Shown: piece after piece, positions 42,887-52,594 of the stretch
Layout: every line of letters starts with the position of its first letter
Position numbering within the stretch: position 1 is the first letter of the stretch
Assembly (NCBI GenBank): GCA_031271295.1
Contig: JAISVZ010000015.1
Coordinates: forward strand, 1 to 58,829
Direction: 5' to 3'
From: Clostridiales bacterium
GTDB lineage: Bacteria > Bacillota > Clostridia > Lachnospirales > WQUN01
Length of the DNA stretch: 58,829 nt
Notes under the pieces: generated by a model
Database searches by the model: none
Seen by the model: the letters and a program-made list of their open reading frames with translations, nothing else
Told to the model about the DNA's origin: nothing
Position numbers and translations under genes: made by a program

Positions 42887-43815
42887 TTGTTTGCCGCTTT
42901 CTCTTTTTCAATCAGTTCGCGCAGTTTTTCCCGCATAACCTTAAACGATGTTATTTCGGAAACCGGTTTGAAGTTTCCCGCAAGCGTTGAGTGCCCCCAA
43001 GCGTGAAACGGAAGATATGTCATGCAAAGCTCAACAATTTCTTCCGTTTTATAATCGCCGAAAAAACCCGTCATGTACGGCTTTTCAAAACAGAACAACG
43101 CGCTTGCCACATAGGCTTTTTCGTATTCTTTGGGCACATACATCGCGTCCGCGAAATCAATTAAATAAACGTTTAAATCTTTGTCAACTAAAACATTTTC
43201 CGCGTGAAAATCGCACTGACAATATACTTTATCGCGGTTTTCTATTTTCAGGGTATTCAGGTATTCAAGCCTTTCTTTCAAAAACGACGGCGGGAAACCG
43301 CAAGCAGCCCACTCGCCGTCGTTCTTGGAGTGTTCTATTGCGTCAACAGACGTGAAGTTTTCGCACGGCGCGTTTAATTTGTCCGTAATTTCCCTCACCT
43401 TTTTCCCTATTGTAACCTTGTCGTTATAGCTCAAATATTTTTCGGCTTCGTCCAGCGTTTTGCCGTTAATATATTCCATTATCATGTATTGAAAGCGGTA
43501 TTTATCGCTAAATTCGCCCCACGCAATCAATTTCGGCGCGGGAACTTTCCGCTCGTTTGCAAACCTCATGCCGAAAATTTCTACATCAATATTCGTGCCG
43601 TACCCGTCGCCAATTCCCGCAGGCACGAATATTTTCAAAACATAATCTCCAATTTTAAACACGGCGTTTGTACCGGGTTTTAAATTTTCGATTTTTTCAA
43701 AAGGCAAACCTTCCTTTAAGAAAATATGCTACGCCAAAGGCGCGAACGCGGCGGCGCTGTTAAACACATTGCACCAATCCTGCCAGCTTTCTATTTGTTC
43801 GTTAAAAAGGTACAT
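42883..43815 (-). pseudogene. APH-like phosphotransferase, interrupted by in-frame TAG
   Basis: From ATG 43815 (GAGG 7 bases upstream) the frame reads MYLFNEQIESWQDWCNVFNS, then AAAFAPLA, a TAG at 43731-43729, and continues in the same frame HIFLKEGLPFEK into the body of the protein. The body (residues 37-310) has the nucleotide-binding region GTNAVFKIGDYVLKIF, the catalytic loop CQCDFHAENVL and LIDFADAMY, typical of aminoglycoside-phosphotransferase-type small-molecule kinases. Either it is a recent nonsense pseudogene, or translation restarts at TTG 43707 (AAGGAAGG upstream) to give a 274-residue form. TAG is a normal stop elsewhere here (e.g. 1834), so recoding is unlikely. It converges on the NodB gene. 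Confidence 0.7.
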
Positions 43816-43905
43816 AATTTTCCTCGGTTTTCCGGCTTATTTGAAAGGCAAAAGCTTGTATTTAGTTGCTTTTCACCCCCTGCATAAAAATGAATGGCAT
43901 TGCGA

Positions 43906-44298
43906 CAGCTTTGAATAATAAGCTGACATTTTCATTTTTCGCAAACAGCAATTTGGATGTACGCTGCGGAGAACTAAACGCTAATAATTGCCCGCACTTT
44001 TGCGCCAAATTCAGCAGGGGGAAATAGAGGGGCTTCGGCGCAAATTATATCGCACAGCAATGTGCCACCTGACGCTTCAGAACATTTTTGAGCGCACCAA
44101 GTTATAGTAAAGGATTTATTTTTGCGGGTGCGCTCAAAAATATTCTTCTCGCTGCTCTGGTGAACCAATTTTCGCCAACAAGTTGTGCTCAGAGATTAAG
44201 TATTGCGGCGGCGAAAATCGTTTCCCCGCCGCGTGGCACAATCATGCTGTGCAATATAATTTACACCGAATCCCCGCCGGCATGTTCTTTGCAGGAAA
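43906..44298 (-). repeat. Palindromic interspersed element, copy B (inverted)
   Basis: Reverse complement of the element at 383-780 and 45060-45430, with most bases conserved over about 390 bp, including the central GTGCGCTCAAAAA/TTTTTGAGCGCAC stem (about 44091-44140). Copies B and C face each other with their tandem-array ends inward, 760 bases apart. Confidence 0.8.
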
Positions 44299-44415
44299 TA
44301 ATGGTGAACACAGAGCCCGGTGTGTTTTTTGCAGGAAGAAGTGGTACGCGCAGAGCTCAGTGTATTCTTTGCAGGAAGCAGAGGTGAGCGCAGAGCCCGG
44401 CTTTTCTTTGCAGTA
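44284..44415. repeat. Tandem array, about 40-bp units (copy B side)
   Basis: TTTGCAG recurs with spacing 40, 40 and 39 (GCAG at 44291, 44331, 44371, 44410). The conserved core is GT-TTCTTTGCAGGAA, followed by AG-GGT, with a variable GCGCAGAGCCCGG-type remainder. Confidence 0.8.
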
Positions 44416-44938
44416 GCGCAGGGTGTGTGCTAAGTGACCCACATATACGCAGGGTGCAGCTAAAAATCATTAGTATTTTTCGCCTTAAGGTATTGCGACG
44501 CCTTTAAATAATAATGGTAAATGAAGCTTTCTTCATACAGCTATAACTTACATTGAATGAAAAAAATACGTGTTATCAGTTGCGAAAATTTTCGGAGTAA
44601 ATTAATAATGATAGGCAATGCTCTGTAGCTCCAAAAAATGCTGTAAATACGCTAAATAGCACCAGTAGTAAAAATCAAAAGTGAACTCTTGTATTTTTTC
44701 GTTTTTTCGCCACAGCCAAAGAAACGAAAATTGCAGTAGCCGCAAATGGCGTAATTATAGGAAAAAACAAAACGGCGTTAATGGAAATCGCATAAAAATA
44801 GAAAATAGACTTTCGGATTTTCTATCATTCTATCATTCTAATTTCCATTTTCCATTTTTAGTTTTGAAAGGTAAAAGACAGCAATGCAAAGAGCGGGTAA
44901 TTTAGGCAACGCACAAATTACGCACACACCCTTCCGCC

Positions 44939-45066
44939 TGCAAAGAACACGCTGTACTTTTCGCAATCCCACTGCTTCCCGCAAAGAACACGCTGTACTT
45001 TTTGCAATCCCACTGCTTCCCGCAAAGAACGCGCTGTACTTTTCGCAATCCCACTGCTGCCTGCAA
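44939..45066. repeat. Tandem array, 41-bp units (copy C side)
   Basis: CAAAGAAC recurs at 44941, 44982, 45023 and 45064 (exact 41-bp period). Units are nearly identical throughout, so there are no unique spacers. The core is the reverse complement of the array near copy B; the remaining ~17 bases (TACTTTTCGCAATCC) are specific to this array. Confidence 0.85.
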
Positions 45067-45430
45067 AGAACATGCTGGCGGGGGTTCGGCGTAAATTATA
45101 TTGCACAGCATGATTGTGCCACGCGGCGGGGAAACGATTTTCGCCGTCGCAATACTTAATCTCTGAGCACAACTAACTGGCGAAAATTGGTTCCCCAGAG
45201 CAGCGAGAAGAATATTTTTGAGCGCACCCGCAAAAATAGACCCTTTACTATAACTTAGTGCGCTCAAAAATGTTCTGAAGCGTCAGGTGGCACATTGCTG
45301 TGCGATATAATTTGCGCCGAAGCCCCTCTACAACCTCCCCCCTGTCGAACGCCTACAAAGTGAGGGTAAATACACCCCATGCCGTACAGCCTGCAAAGTG
45401 CGGGTAAATAAGTCAGCTTATTATTCAAAG
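45060..45430 (+). repeat. Palindromic interspersed element, copy C
   Basis: Same orientation as copy A. It contains the outer arms (GGCGTAAATTATATTGCACA against the returning TGTGCGATATAATTTGCGCC), the inner TTTTTGAGCGCAC/GTGCGCTCAAAAA stem (about 45216-45270) and an end at AGTCAGCTTATTATTCAAAG. The right part differs from A and B by insertion of a GTGCGGGTAAATA-type duplication. Confidence 0.8.
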
Positions 45431-45664
45431 TTGCACTAATAAACGAAGCAGCTTCGTCGGCGAGAGTTTGAACAGTAACATTTTTTTGCCGGAGAAGGTT
45501 TTGCCGGGGAAGGGTAAAAGCAGAATAGTAAAAAAGCAAGACGCGTTATGCTAAACGTGCTTGCTTGGAAATTTTAATAATTACTGCCGCGATTCATAAA
45601 CATCACACGCGGATGTTTATGAATCGCGCGGCGCAAATAGACATGAAACCAATTCGCTTTCAAT

Positions 45665-46693
45665 CTAACAATTCTCCGCGATATAATACAGCAGCCTTTC
45701 CGTTTCATCCCAGCCGATACACCCGTCGGTTATGGATTTTCCGTAAATCTGCCCGCTTACGTCCTGGCTTCCTTCCTCAATATAACTTTCAATCAAAAGC
45801 CCCTTTACAACCTTTTTGATATCCGCGTTGTATTTTCTGCTGTATAAAATCTCCCTTGCTATACGCGGCTGTTCGGCGTAATTTTTAAGCGAGTTTGAAT
45901 GGTTGGTATCTATAATTATCGCGGGGTTTTTTAAGCTGCGGTCCGTATACATTTTATTCGCGAACGTCAAATCCTCGTAGTGGTAGTTCGGCATATTTTC
46001 CCCGTGTTTGGATACCGAACCGCGCATAATCGCGTGCGCGTAGATATTGCCGCTCGTTTCCACCTCATGGTTGCGGTAAATAAACGTATGGGACGACTGC
46101 GCCGCGTATATCGCGTTAAACATAATAGTTAAATCGCCGCTTGTGGGGTTTTTCATGCCCACCGGCGCGTCTATTCCGCTGGAGGCGAGGCGGTGCTGCT
46201 GGTTTTCCACCGAACGCGCGCCTATCGCTATATAACTTAGCATATCTTCCACAAAAATGAGGTTATCCGGATAAAGCATTTCGTCCGCGGCGGTTAAGTG
46301 TGATTCGCTTATTGCGCGGATATGCATTTTGCGGATAGAGTAAATTCCCTCAAGCATGTTCGGCTCTTCCTCCGGCCTTGGCTGATGCAGCATTCCCTTG
46401 TAGCCGTCGCCGGTGGTGCGGGGTTTGTTTGTGTATATCCGCGGAACAATAAGTATTTTTTCGCCGAGTTTTTCCTGAAGCGGCGCAAGGCGCGAAACGT
46501 AATCGCAAACAGCGTCCTCGCTGTTCGCCGAACACGGGCCTATTATAACCAAAAACCTGTCGCTTTCGCCGCCTATTATTTCTTTAAGCTCCCTGTCGCG
46601 CTGCGCTTTTATTTCCGCTAAGTTTTTCGGCAGCGGCGTTTCCTTTATTATTGCCTCGTGCGACGGTATTTCTCTTTTCACCGTTAAAGCCAA
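45665..46693 (-). CDS. 3-deoxy-7-phosphoheptulonate (DAHP) synthase, class I AroFGH type
   Basis: 342 residues, full length. It condenses PEP and erythrose-4-phosphate, the first shikimate step. Motifs: FLVIIGPCSAN, RIYTNKPRTTGDGYKG (PEP/E4P-binding KPRT), GARSVENQQHR, PVGMKNPTSGD, IIDTNHSNSLK and GKSITDGCIGW, close to E. coli AroG. A Cys, His and Glu ligand set is present. It follows the mannan genes on the same strand by 54 bases, but they are unrelated in pathway. The start has no strong ribosome site (GAAGGAATT). Confidence 0.93.
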   Translation of the reverse strand: MALTVKREIPSHEAIIKETPLPKNLAEIKAQRDRELKEIIGGESDRFLVIIGPCSANSEDAVCDYVSRLAPLQEKLGEKILIVPRIYTNKPRTTGDGYKGMLHQPRPEEEPNMLEGIYSIRKMHIRAISESHLTAADEMLYPDNLIFVEDMLSYIAIGARSVENQQHRLASSGIDAPVGMKNPTSGDLTIMFNAIYAAQSSHTFIYRNHEVETSGNIYAHAIMRGSVSKHGENMPNYHYEDLTFANKMYTDRSLKNPAIIIDTNHSNSLKNYAEQPRIAREILYSRKYNADIKKVVKGLLIESYIEEGSQDVSGQIYGKSITDGCIGWDETERLLYYIAENC

Positions 46694-46747
46694 TTAAATT
46701 CCTTCTTTCATTGAGTTTTCATAAGTTGTGTTCTAAATCCTTGTCTT

Positions 46748-47959
46748 TTACTCGGTTTTCATAAATTTTAAGTTTTTCTTAATCATTGCGTTTCTTATTT
46801 CCACGCATCTATGCGAAAAAAGAGGGTCCTGCGGAGTATTTAAACAGTAATCCAGCATTTTTTCAACTGTTGTTTGCGCAACATGCATTCTTGTATCGGA
46901 CGAGGCGTAATAAATATAGAGTTCTCCCGCTTCGTTTACTGCCGCGCCGTTTGTAAAAACCACATTCGATACGTCGCCAATGCGCTCGTCTCCATACGGA
47001 GCAATTAAATACCCGCCGGGGCGGTGCGTTATAATATACGGTTTCGCCAAATCGGACAAAAAGGCGTAAATTACATATCGAAGACCCGAAGCGGTGTTCC
47101 TTACGCCGTGCGCAATATGAAGCCAGCCTTTTTCCGTTTTAATTGGCGCCGGGCCTTGCCCGTTTTTAACTTCCTTTATTGTATGGTACACCTTTTCGTC
47201 CATCAGCATTTCTTCCGATACCCGCGCGTTTTCCATAGAATCCGTATATCCGAACGCTATTCCGCCGCCGGATCCCGTTTCAATAAAACCGTCCTGCGGG
47301 CGGGTGTACAGGGCGTACTTGCCGCCTACAAATTCCGGGTGCAGTACAACGTTTCGCTGCTGCGCGCCGTTTGTTTTTAAATCCGGCAAGCGGGTAAATG
47401 TTTTTAAATCCTTGGTGCGCACAATACCGCACGCCGCAACCGCGGACGACGTATCCGAAGGCGGCGCGTCCGGGTTTTTGCGTTCGGTGCAAAACAGCCC
47501 GTAAATATAGCCGTCCTCATGTTTGGTAAGGCGCATATCGTATACGTTAACGTCGTATTCTTCGGTTTGCGGCAAAACCACCGGATAGTCCCAAAACCTG
47601 AAACCGCCGTCCGGCTTATCGCTTTCGGCCACCGCAAAAAAGGATTTACGGTCGTACCCTTCAACCCTTGCCATAAGGTAATATTTTTTGTCCATATAAA
47701 TCGCGCCCGCGTTAAACACGCAGTTTATTCCCAAACGTTCCATCATAAACGGGTTAGTTTCGGGGTTTAAATCGTAAACCCAAAACGGCGGAATGTGAGA
47801 ACGGTCTAAAACCGGAAATTTGTATCTGTGGTACAGCCCGTTTTCCGAAGGCAGCTTTTCGTTGGGGCGGTTAATTATATTTTCGTAATTTTCAAACAGC
47901 CTTGTAATTTCCGCTGTTTTTGTGTTTGCCGGTTTTTCGTTTGCCGTTTTTGTATCCAT
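46748..47959 (-). CDS. GH130 4-O-beta-mannosyl-glucose phosphorylase
   Basis: 403 residues, five-bladed beta-propeller family. It phosphorolyses mannosyl-(beta-1,4)-glucose to mannose-1-phosphate and glucose. Features: [64 protein letters not shown] (the catalytic Asp), [19 protein letters not shown]. Length and these motifs match the GH130_1 mannosyl-glucose subgroup rather than mannobiose phosphorylases. It overlaps the epimerase by one base. The first ~17 residues are Thr/Lys-rich extra sequence. Confidence 0.88.
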   Translation of the reverse strand: MDTKTANEKPANTKTAEITRLFENYENIINRPNEKLPSENGLYHRYKFPVLDRSHIPPFWVYDLNPETNPFMMERLGINCVFNAGAIYMDKKYYLMARVEGYDRKSFFAVAESDKPDGGFRFWDYPVVLPQTEEYDVNVYDMRLTKHEDGYIYGLFCTERKNPDAPPSDTSSAVAACGIVRTKDLKTFTRLPDLKTNGAQQRNVVLHPEFVGGKYALYTRPQDGFIETGSGGGIAFGYTDSMENARVSEEMLMDEKVYHTIKEVKNGQGPAPIKTEKGWLHIAHGVRNTASGLRYVIYAFLSDLAKPYIITHRPGGYLIAPYGDERIGDVSNVVFTNGAAVNEAGELYIYYASSDTRMHVAQTTVEKMLDYCLNTPQDPLFSHRCVEIRNAMIKKNLKFMKTE

Positions 47960-49122
47960 TATTCTCCCTCCGATATCCGTTCAATTATTTCCAAACACAT
48001 TCTTGAATTGTGATACGGGCATTTCCACATATCGGCTTTAGCCTGTTTCGTATCAGGTAAATTATTAAGCGAAACTTCGTTATGCCACTCGCCGTTGGTT
48101 TTGTCCGTAAAATAAGCTTCTATATAATTTAACATATCCGCCGCCGCTTTAAAATATTTTTCGTTGCCGGATAGTTCATACGCGTTGTAAAAACCCACCA
48201 CCGCTTCGGCTTGCGGCCACCATTCCTTCATTTTAAGTTCGTTGGAATTGGGCAAGCCGCCGTTAACCTCATCAATACCGTTTTCCAAAACCCAATCCGC
48301 CATTTTAAGCGCAATTTGTTTTGCCCGCTCTGTAAGCGCACAGTCCCCGCATACCGTCGCCGCCTCATATAAAAGCCAGCTTCCCTCAATATCGTGCCCG
48401 TAGGATACCTCTTCGGTCAGCGGAAACCAAAGGTTATCGAAAAAAAGGTTAAAACGTTTGCCGTCCGTTATAATTTTATCCATCGTTACGGTAATTAGAT
48501 TTTTTAGCTTTTCGCGAAGGTTCGGCACTTCAAAGCAGCGCAGCAAATTAGTGTACGCCTCCATTACATGCAGGTTTGTGTTCATGGATTTGGCGCAGTT
48601 CAAATCCTTGCTTGAAAGGGACGTATCCGGCAAAACCGCCCAGTCCCGCGCTTTCGCGTCTATGTAACCGCCGTAGTTTTCCTCATACCCGTGCTTTTCA
48701 AGCGAATCGTACAGGCTTATGGCGTAACGCAGCGCATTTTCGTCCGCCGCCGCGCGGTAATACTCCGTTAAAGCATAAATTGCGAACGCTAAATTGTAAA
48801 ACTGTTTTTTGGGCTCGACGGGTTTTCCGGTGTAATCCGTAAGCCAATAAACGCCGCCGTATTCCTTGTCGAAGAAAAATTTTTTAAACGCTTCAAAGGC
48901 GTGAGAAGCGTATTTAAGATAATCCTTATTGCCGGTTACCCGCGCCGCCGCCGAAAATGTCCACAAAATGCGGGAATTCAGCACGCCGCCTTTATCCGCC
49001 GTTTTATCAATGTTTCCGTAAAAATCCGCTTTTCCGTAAAACCCGCCGTTTTCGGTATCAATAAGCTTTTCCCAAAACGGAAGAATGTTTTCGGTTAATT
49101 CCTTTATAACCGTTGATTTCAT
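47959..49122 (-). CDS. Cellobiose/mannobiose 2-epimerase (AGE family)
   Basis: 387 residues from ATG 49122, chosen for AAGGGAGG about 7 bases upstream. It converts the reducing-end glucose or mannose of beta-1,4 disaccharides (mannobiose to mannosyl-glucose). An (alpha/alpha)6 barrel with active-site motifs [61 protein letters not shown] and [11 protein letters not shown]; the three His are the expected catalytic set. Encoded between the beta-mannosidase and the GH130 phosphorylase, as in known mannan pathways. Confidence 0.88.
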   Translation of the reverse strand: MKSTVIKELTENILPFWEKLIDTENGGFYGKADFYGNIDKTADKGGVLNSRILWTFSAAARVTGNKDYLKYASHAFEAFKKFFFDKEYGGVYWLTDYTGKPVEPKKQFYNLAFAIYALTEYYRAAADENALRYAISLYDSLEKHGYEENYGGYIDAKARDWAVLPDTSLSSKDLNCAKSMNTNLHVMEAYTNLLRCFEVPNLREKLKNLITVTMDKIITDGKRFNLFFDNLWFPLTEEVSYGHDIEGSWLLYEAATVCGDCALTERAKQIALKMADWVLENGIDEVNGGLPNSNELKMKEWWPQAEAVVGFYNAYELSGNEKYFKAAADMLNYIEAYFTDKTNGEWHNEVSLNNLPDTKQAKADMWKCPYHNSRMCLEIIERISEGE

Positions 49123-49144
49123 GGTTTCCCCTCCCTTGGTTGTA

Positions 49145-49232
49145 TGGGCGAGAGCGCGGTGGTTTTTCCGCGCGGCCACCCCTTGATGTATAGATGGGCA
49201 GCATGGCGGTTTTCCCCGCGTGGCCACCCCCC
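49145..49232. repeat. GC-rich hairpin repeats before epimerase gene
   Basis: Two near-identical blocks: GCGCGGTGGTTTTTCCGCGC-GGCCACCCC (about 49156-49185) and GCATGGCGGTTTTCCCCGCG-TGGCCACCCC (about 49199-49230). Each can form a GGTGGCC...GGCCACC-type stem. A related GCGCGGCGTTTTCCCGCGC block lies at about 56172-56190 before the MoxR gene. Confidence 0.65.
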
Positions 49233-51887
49233 TTAATAACTGTTCGCGATGCAGAACACCTCAAGCTGCCGCTGCAATTCCCGCGCGTTAAACTCCGTGT
49301 TGGTAAATGTAATTTTAACGCCTTCCGCCGAGGTTATATCAAAGAAATTATCGGAAAGCACAGGGTCCGCGTTCTTAAAACTTACCTCAACATATTTGGC
49401 GTACGCGTCCGCTTTTACCTCCAGTGTGAATTCCTCGCCGTTTTGCGTAATATGTGTTTCAAAATTTGGTTTTATAAAATTGTAATGCTTCGGCTTCACA
49501 AATAAGTTTGAGCCGCTTTGCGCGGGATGCGCTTTAAAATTCGGCCATGCGGGCAAGTTTGCGCCTTCTTGCTCCGCTTTGCCGTAAGGCGTAAGCGTAT
49601 AGGAAGCAAAAACCTCGGTTTTGTTTGCGCCGGTTAAATAACTTGAAAAATCCGCGTCGAAAACTTTTAAGGCGGTTAAAGCCGGAATATCAACATCCGC
49701 CGAATGTTCATAAAGCACATTAAAGCGGTTATCCGAAAGCTTTACGGTAAGCCTTGCGCGGCAACCCTCCATTGAATCGTTGTGCGCATAGTACGCTATT
49801 TCGCTTCCGCAATCAAGCGCGGAAACCGTTACCGGAGCAAAAAACCTCTTTGCTTCGTAGTGCAGAGCCTTTAACCTGCCGTAATAATCTACGCTTGCCC
49901 ATGAGGCAACAGGCCAGCAGTCGTTTAGCTGCCAATAAAGCGCACCCATGCACCTTCCCCGGTTTCTGCGCCAATGCTCCACGCCGTACTTTATAGCCTG
50001 CGCCTGCAAAACCTGCGAAATATACAAAAGGCTTTTAAAACCGTTCGGGTACAGATAGTTTTGCGAAATATAATGCAGAATCTGCCCGTTGGCGGAACCG
50101 TTTTTTTGGTGGCTTTCCATTACGCTTGAAAAAATGTTGCGATCCGCCGGTTCGGTAAATTCGTTTATGGTTTTGTACGACGGGAAGGATTGAAAACCGA
50201 ATTCGGAACAAAACCGGAAAAAATGATTTCGGTACGCCTCAAACGGTTTTTGCCCGTGCCACACCGCCCAATAATGCGCGTCCGCGCGGTTTTCATCATC
50301 CGGGTTATCAAAACTTCCGCCGGAGGACGGCGACGACGGGTGATAATACCTGCCGGGGTCGTACTTTTTCAGGAGATTTGGAATAATGTACTCAAATAAT
50401 TTTATGTAATCCGCCTTGTATTTTGGGTGGTGGTTTTTCATGTTGCCCCAGTTCGCCAAGCCGGATTCAATTTCGTTATTTCCGCACCACAGCGCAAGCG
50501 AGGCGTGGTTACGCAAACGGATAACATTATCGGTAACCTCGCGCGATATATTTTCCTCAAATTCCTCCGTTAAATCATAAATGTTGCAGGCAAACATAAA
50601 ATCCTGCCATACTAAAATGCCGTACTTATCGCATAAATCGAAGAAAAAACCGTCCGGGTAATAGCCGCCGCCCCAAACCCGCAGCATATTAAAATTAGCT
50701 TCGGCGCACCTTTTAATTAGCTCTTCCGTGCGCTTTGGCGTAACGCAGCTTAAAACGGAATCCTCCGGAATGTAGTTTGCGCCCATCGCAAAAATTGGGA
50801 CGTTATTTACCTTTACCGCGAATTCCGTACCCCATTCGTCCGGCTTTTGCGATACCTCGATTGTACGCAAACCTATTTTGGCGCGGTATTCGTCAAGCAA
50901 TTGAGCTTCGCCCGCCGGATTGCCGCTGCGCTCGTTATGCAATTGTGTTTTGTCCGCCAAATTGCCGCTGCTCTCGTCAAGTAATTGAGCTTCGCCCGTC
51001 AGCGTAACAGCCGCAGCGTATAACGGCTGGCTTCCCAACCCGTTAGGCCACCACAACTGCGGGTTTTCTATAACTATTTCCGTTTTAGTTTCTTCATTTA
51101 ATACAGGAACGGTTTTTTCCCACACGTTTTGCGAATCCGGCGCGGTTATTTTAATTTGCGCGAATAAATTGCGGTGCGCGCGGCTGTTGCCTTCGCAATA
51201 ACCGGCAACGCGGTTTTCAGCTTCATTGTACCCCCGTTCGCAATTTAACCCTTCGGTAAAAACCGAAAAACATACCCTCACTTTTTCATCTTCGTGAATT
51301 TGCGTTATGTAAACGTCCGCAATTTTCGTATCGAACGCCTCAAAATAAATATCCCTGAAAATTCCGGCATCGGGCAGTTTTGGCCCCCAATCCCAGCCAA
51401 ACATAGAATGACCCTTGCGCAAAAAATTATTGCCCGGCGTTCCTCCGGCGGGAATGTATGTAATATCCTTGGCGTTAAAATTTTCCCTCGCGTATTTGTT
51501 GGGAGATGAAAAGAGAATTGAAATGCGGTTTTCGCCCGCGTGCATTTTTTCCTTACAGTTTATTACCCATATTCTGTGCATGTTATCGCACTTTTGCAAA
51601 ACCTCGCCGTTTAATTTAATTTCCGCAAGAGTATCTATTCCCTCGCACACAAGGTTTACGCGGGCGTGATTAAGAAAACCCTCCGGCACGGTAAAGGTGC
51701 GCCGGTACTCGTAATCGCTTTCGAATAAATCAAAGGCAGCGTATTCATTTTCCCTGTAATAAGGGTTTGGTATAAGGTTATTGCTTATCGAATCCGCAAG
51801 CACCGAACCCGGCACTTTCCCTGTGTGCCATAAGGATTCGGCGGTATTTTTATATTTCCACTCGCCGCCAAGCGTCAGTTTCGTCAT
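49233..51887 (-). CDS. Beta-mannosidase (GH2)
   Basis: 884 residues, no signal peptide, so cytoplasmic. It releases mannose from manno-oligosaccharides. N-terminal jelly-roll ([18 protein letters not shown], then [20 protein letters not shown]), Ig-like modules, and a TIM barrel with acid/base Glu in [12 protein letters not shown] (about 469) and nucleophile Glu in [10 protein letters not shown] (about 560). A 42-bp DNA repeat (50893-51000) adds an AQLLDE-type loop of about 36 residues at about 296-331. The first gene of the mannan operon (GH2, epimerase, GH130). Confidence 0.92.
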   Translation of the reverse strand: MTKLTLGGEWKYKNTAESLWHTGKVPGSVLADSISNNLIPNPYYRENEYAAFDLFESDYEYRRTFTVPEGFLNHARVNLVCEGIDTLAEIKLNGEVLQKCDNMHRIWVINCKEKMHAGENRISILFSSPNKYARENFNAKDITYIPAGGTPGNNFLRKGHSMFGWDWGPKLPDAGIFRDIYFEAFDTKIADVYITQIHEDEKVRVCFSVFTEGLNCERGYNEAENRVAGYCEGNSRAHRNLFAQIKITAPDSQNVWEKTVPVLNEETKTEIVIENPQLWWPNGLGSQPLYAAAVTLTGEAQLLDESSGNLADKTQLHNERSGNPAGEAQLLDEYRAKIGLRTIEVSQKPDEWGTEFAVKVNNVPIFAMGANYIPEDSVLSCVTPKRTEELIKRCAEANFNMLRVWGGGYYPDGFFFDLCDKYGILVWQDFMFACNIYDLTEEFEENISREVTDNVIRLRNHASLALWCGNNEIESGLANWGNMKNHHPKYKADYIKLFEYIIPNLLKKYDPGRYYHPSSPSSGGSFDNPDDENRADAHYWAVWHGQKPFEAYRNHFFRFCSEFGFQSFPSYKTINEFTEPADRNIFSSVMESHQKNGSANGQILHYISQNYLYPNGFKSLLYISQVLQAQAIKYGVEHWRRNRGRCMGALYWQLNDCWPVASWASVDYYGRLKALHYEAKRFFAPVTVSALDCGSEIAYYAHNDSMEGCRARLTVKLSDNRFNVLYEHSADVDIPALTALKVFDADFSSYLTGANKTEVFASYTLTPYGKAEQEGANLPAWPNFKAHPAQSGSNLFVKPKHYNFIKPNFETHITQNGEEFTLEVKADAYAKYVEVSFKNADPVLSDNFFDITSAEGVKITFTNTEFNARELQRQLEVFCIANSY
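50893..51000. repeat. In-frame minisatellite, 42-bp units
   Basis: Units at 50893-50934, 50935-50976 and a partial to 51000. They encode 14-residue AQLLDE-SGNPA blocks in an interdomain loop of the beta-mannosidase. Confidence 0.85.
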
Positions 51888-51914
51888 AATAATATATTCC
51901 TTCCCATTTTAAAT

Positions 51915-52397
51915 TTACTCGCTTATCTGCAAATTGTTCTGCACTACCAATTTCCCCACAAAAGCGCCCAAAGCGCAGTCCAACATATTGCGGGATATTG
52001 TTATCGGTTCGTCCGTTTCCGCAAACGCGTCCTTTATTAGCCTTTCAAACCGTTCGCAAAACAAATTGTAAAACTGCTCCAACGAATATTCTTTCTGCAT
52101 TTCGGCAATAAGTGCGCTTATTTCCGAAATAGACAGCACGCGCTTAAGCATACTAACAATAACAAGCACAGCGATATGGTTTTTGTTGTATTTCTTTTTT
52201 TCGGGCGGAGCTACAATTTTTTGCTTTACATAATTGTTTATCATGGTTGAAGTTATTACCTTTTCGGTTTCGTCCGTAAAAACGGCGAAACTTTCCTCAA
52301 TAACAAATACAACCTGATCCATATACAAGCTAAGCGACGGCAGTTCGTTAAAACGCGGGCAGTGCAATTTTTCCGCTTCTTCGTGGTTCAGTTTCAT
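51915..52397 (-). CDS. DUF1836 protein
   Basis: 160 residues from ATG 52397 (GGTGGGG upstream). DUF1836 features: LPSLSLYMDQVVFVIEESF, STMINNYVKQKIVAPPEKKK and YNKNHIAVLVIVSMLKRVLS. The N-terminal part looks like a MerR-type winged helix-turn-helix; the rest is helical. It is a putative DNA-binding regulator common in Clostridia. Divergent from cwlD and downstream of nothing on its own strand. Confidence 0.8.
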   Translation of the reverse strand: MKLNHEEAEKLHCPRFNELPSLSLYMDQVVFVIEESFAVFTDETEKVITSTMINNYVKQKIVAPPEKKKYNKNHIAVLVIVSMLKRVLSISEISALIAEMQKEYSLEQFYNLFCERFERLIKDAFAETDEPITISRNMLDCALGAFVGKLVVQNNLQISE

Positions 52398-52594
52398 ATT
52401 CGTCCACCCCACCTTAAAATTAGTTTATATGATAATTTCTGAATATAATAACATTATCACGTACTATTTTCCACTAAAAAAGAAGCATAGCCGGCTTATT
52501 GCTGCGCAAGCTCTCAATCATGCGCTCATGCGTTTGGTATAATAACACTTTAAGGCGAATAAATATTAATTACGGATATAAGTGGAGGGTTACA

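Larger units (their letters stand above)
43816..45664. other. Gene-free repeat region
   Basis: 1.85 kb with no supportable gene. It holds element copy B (inverted), a 40-bp tandem array, about 500 AT-rich bases without recognisable features, a 41-bp tandem array and element copy C. A short stretch at about 44488-44516 (GTATTGCGACGCCTTTAAAT) resembles the outer end of copy B (about 43898-43922). The open frames seen here are artefacts of these repeats. Confidence 0.7.

Noticed and set aside
43729..43731. Amber recoding (pyrrolysine or readthrough)
   Set aside because: TAG ends ordinary genes in the window (for example the first permease at 1834), and no recoding machinery is visible. Nonsense mutation or restart is simpler.
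44939..45066. CRISPR array
   Set aside because: The period is a constant 41 bp and the whole unit, including the presumed spacer part, is conserved; there are no unique spacers and no cas genes in the window.
44902..45267. 121-codon minus-strand gene with repeated Cys/Ser/Leu peptides
   Set aside because: It is a translation of the 41-bp tandem array and the palindromic element; the frame is open on both strands only because of the repeats.
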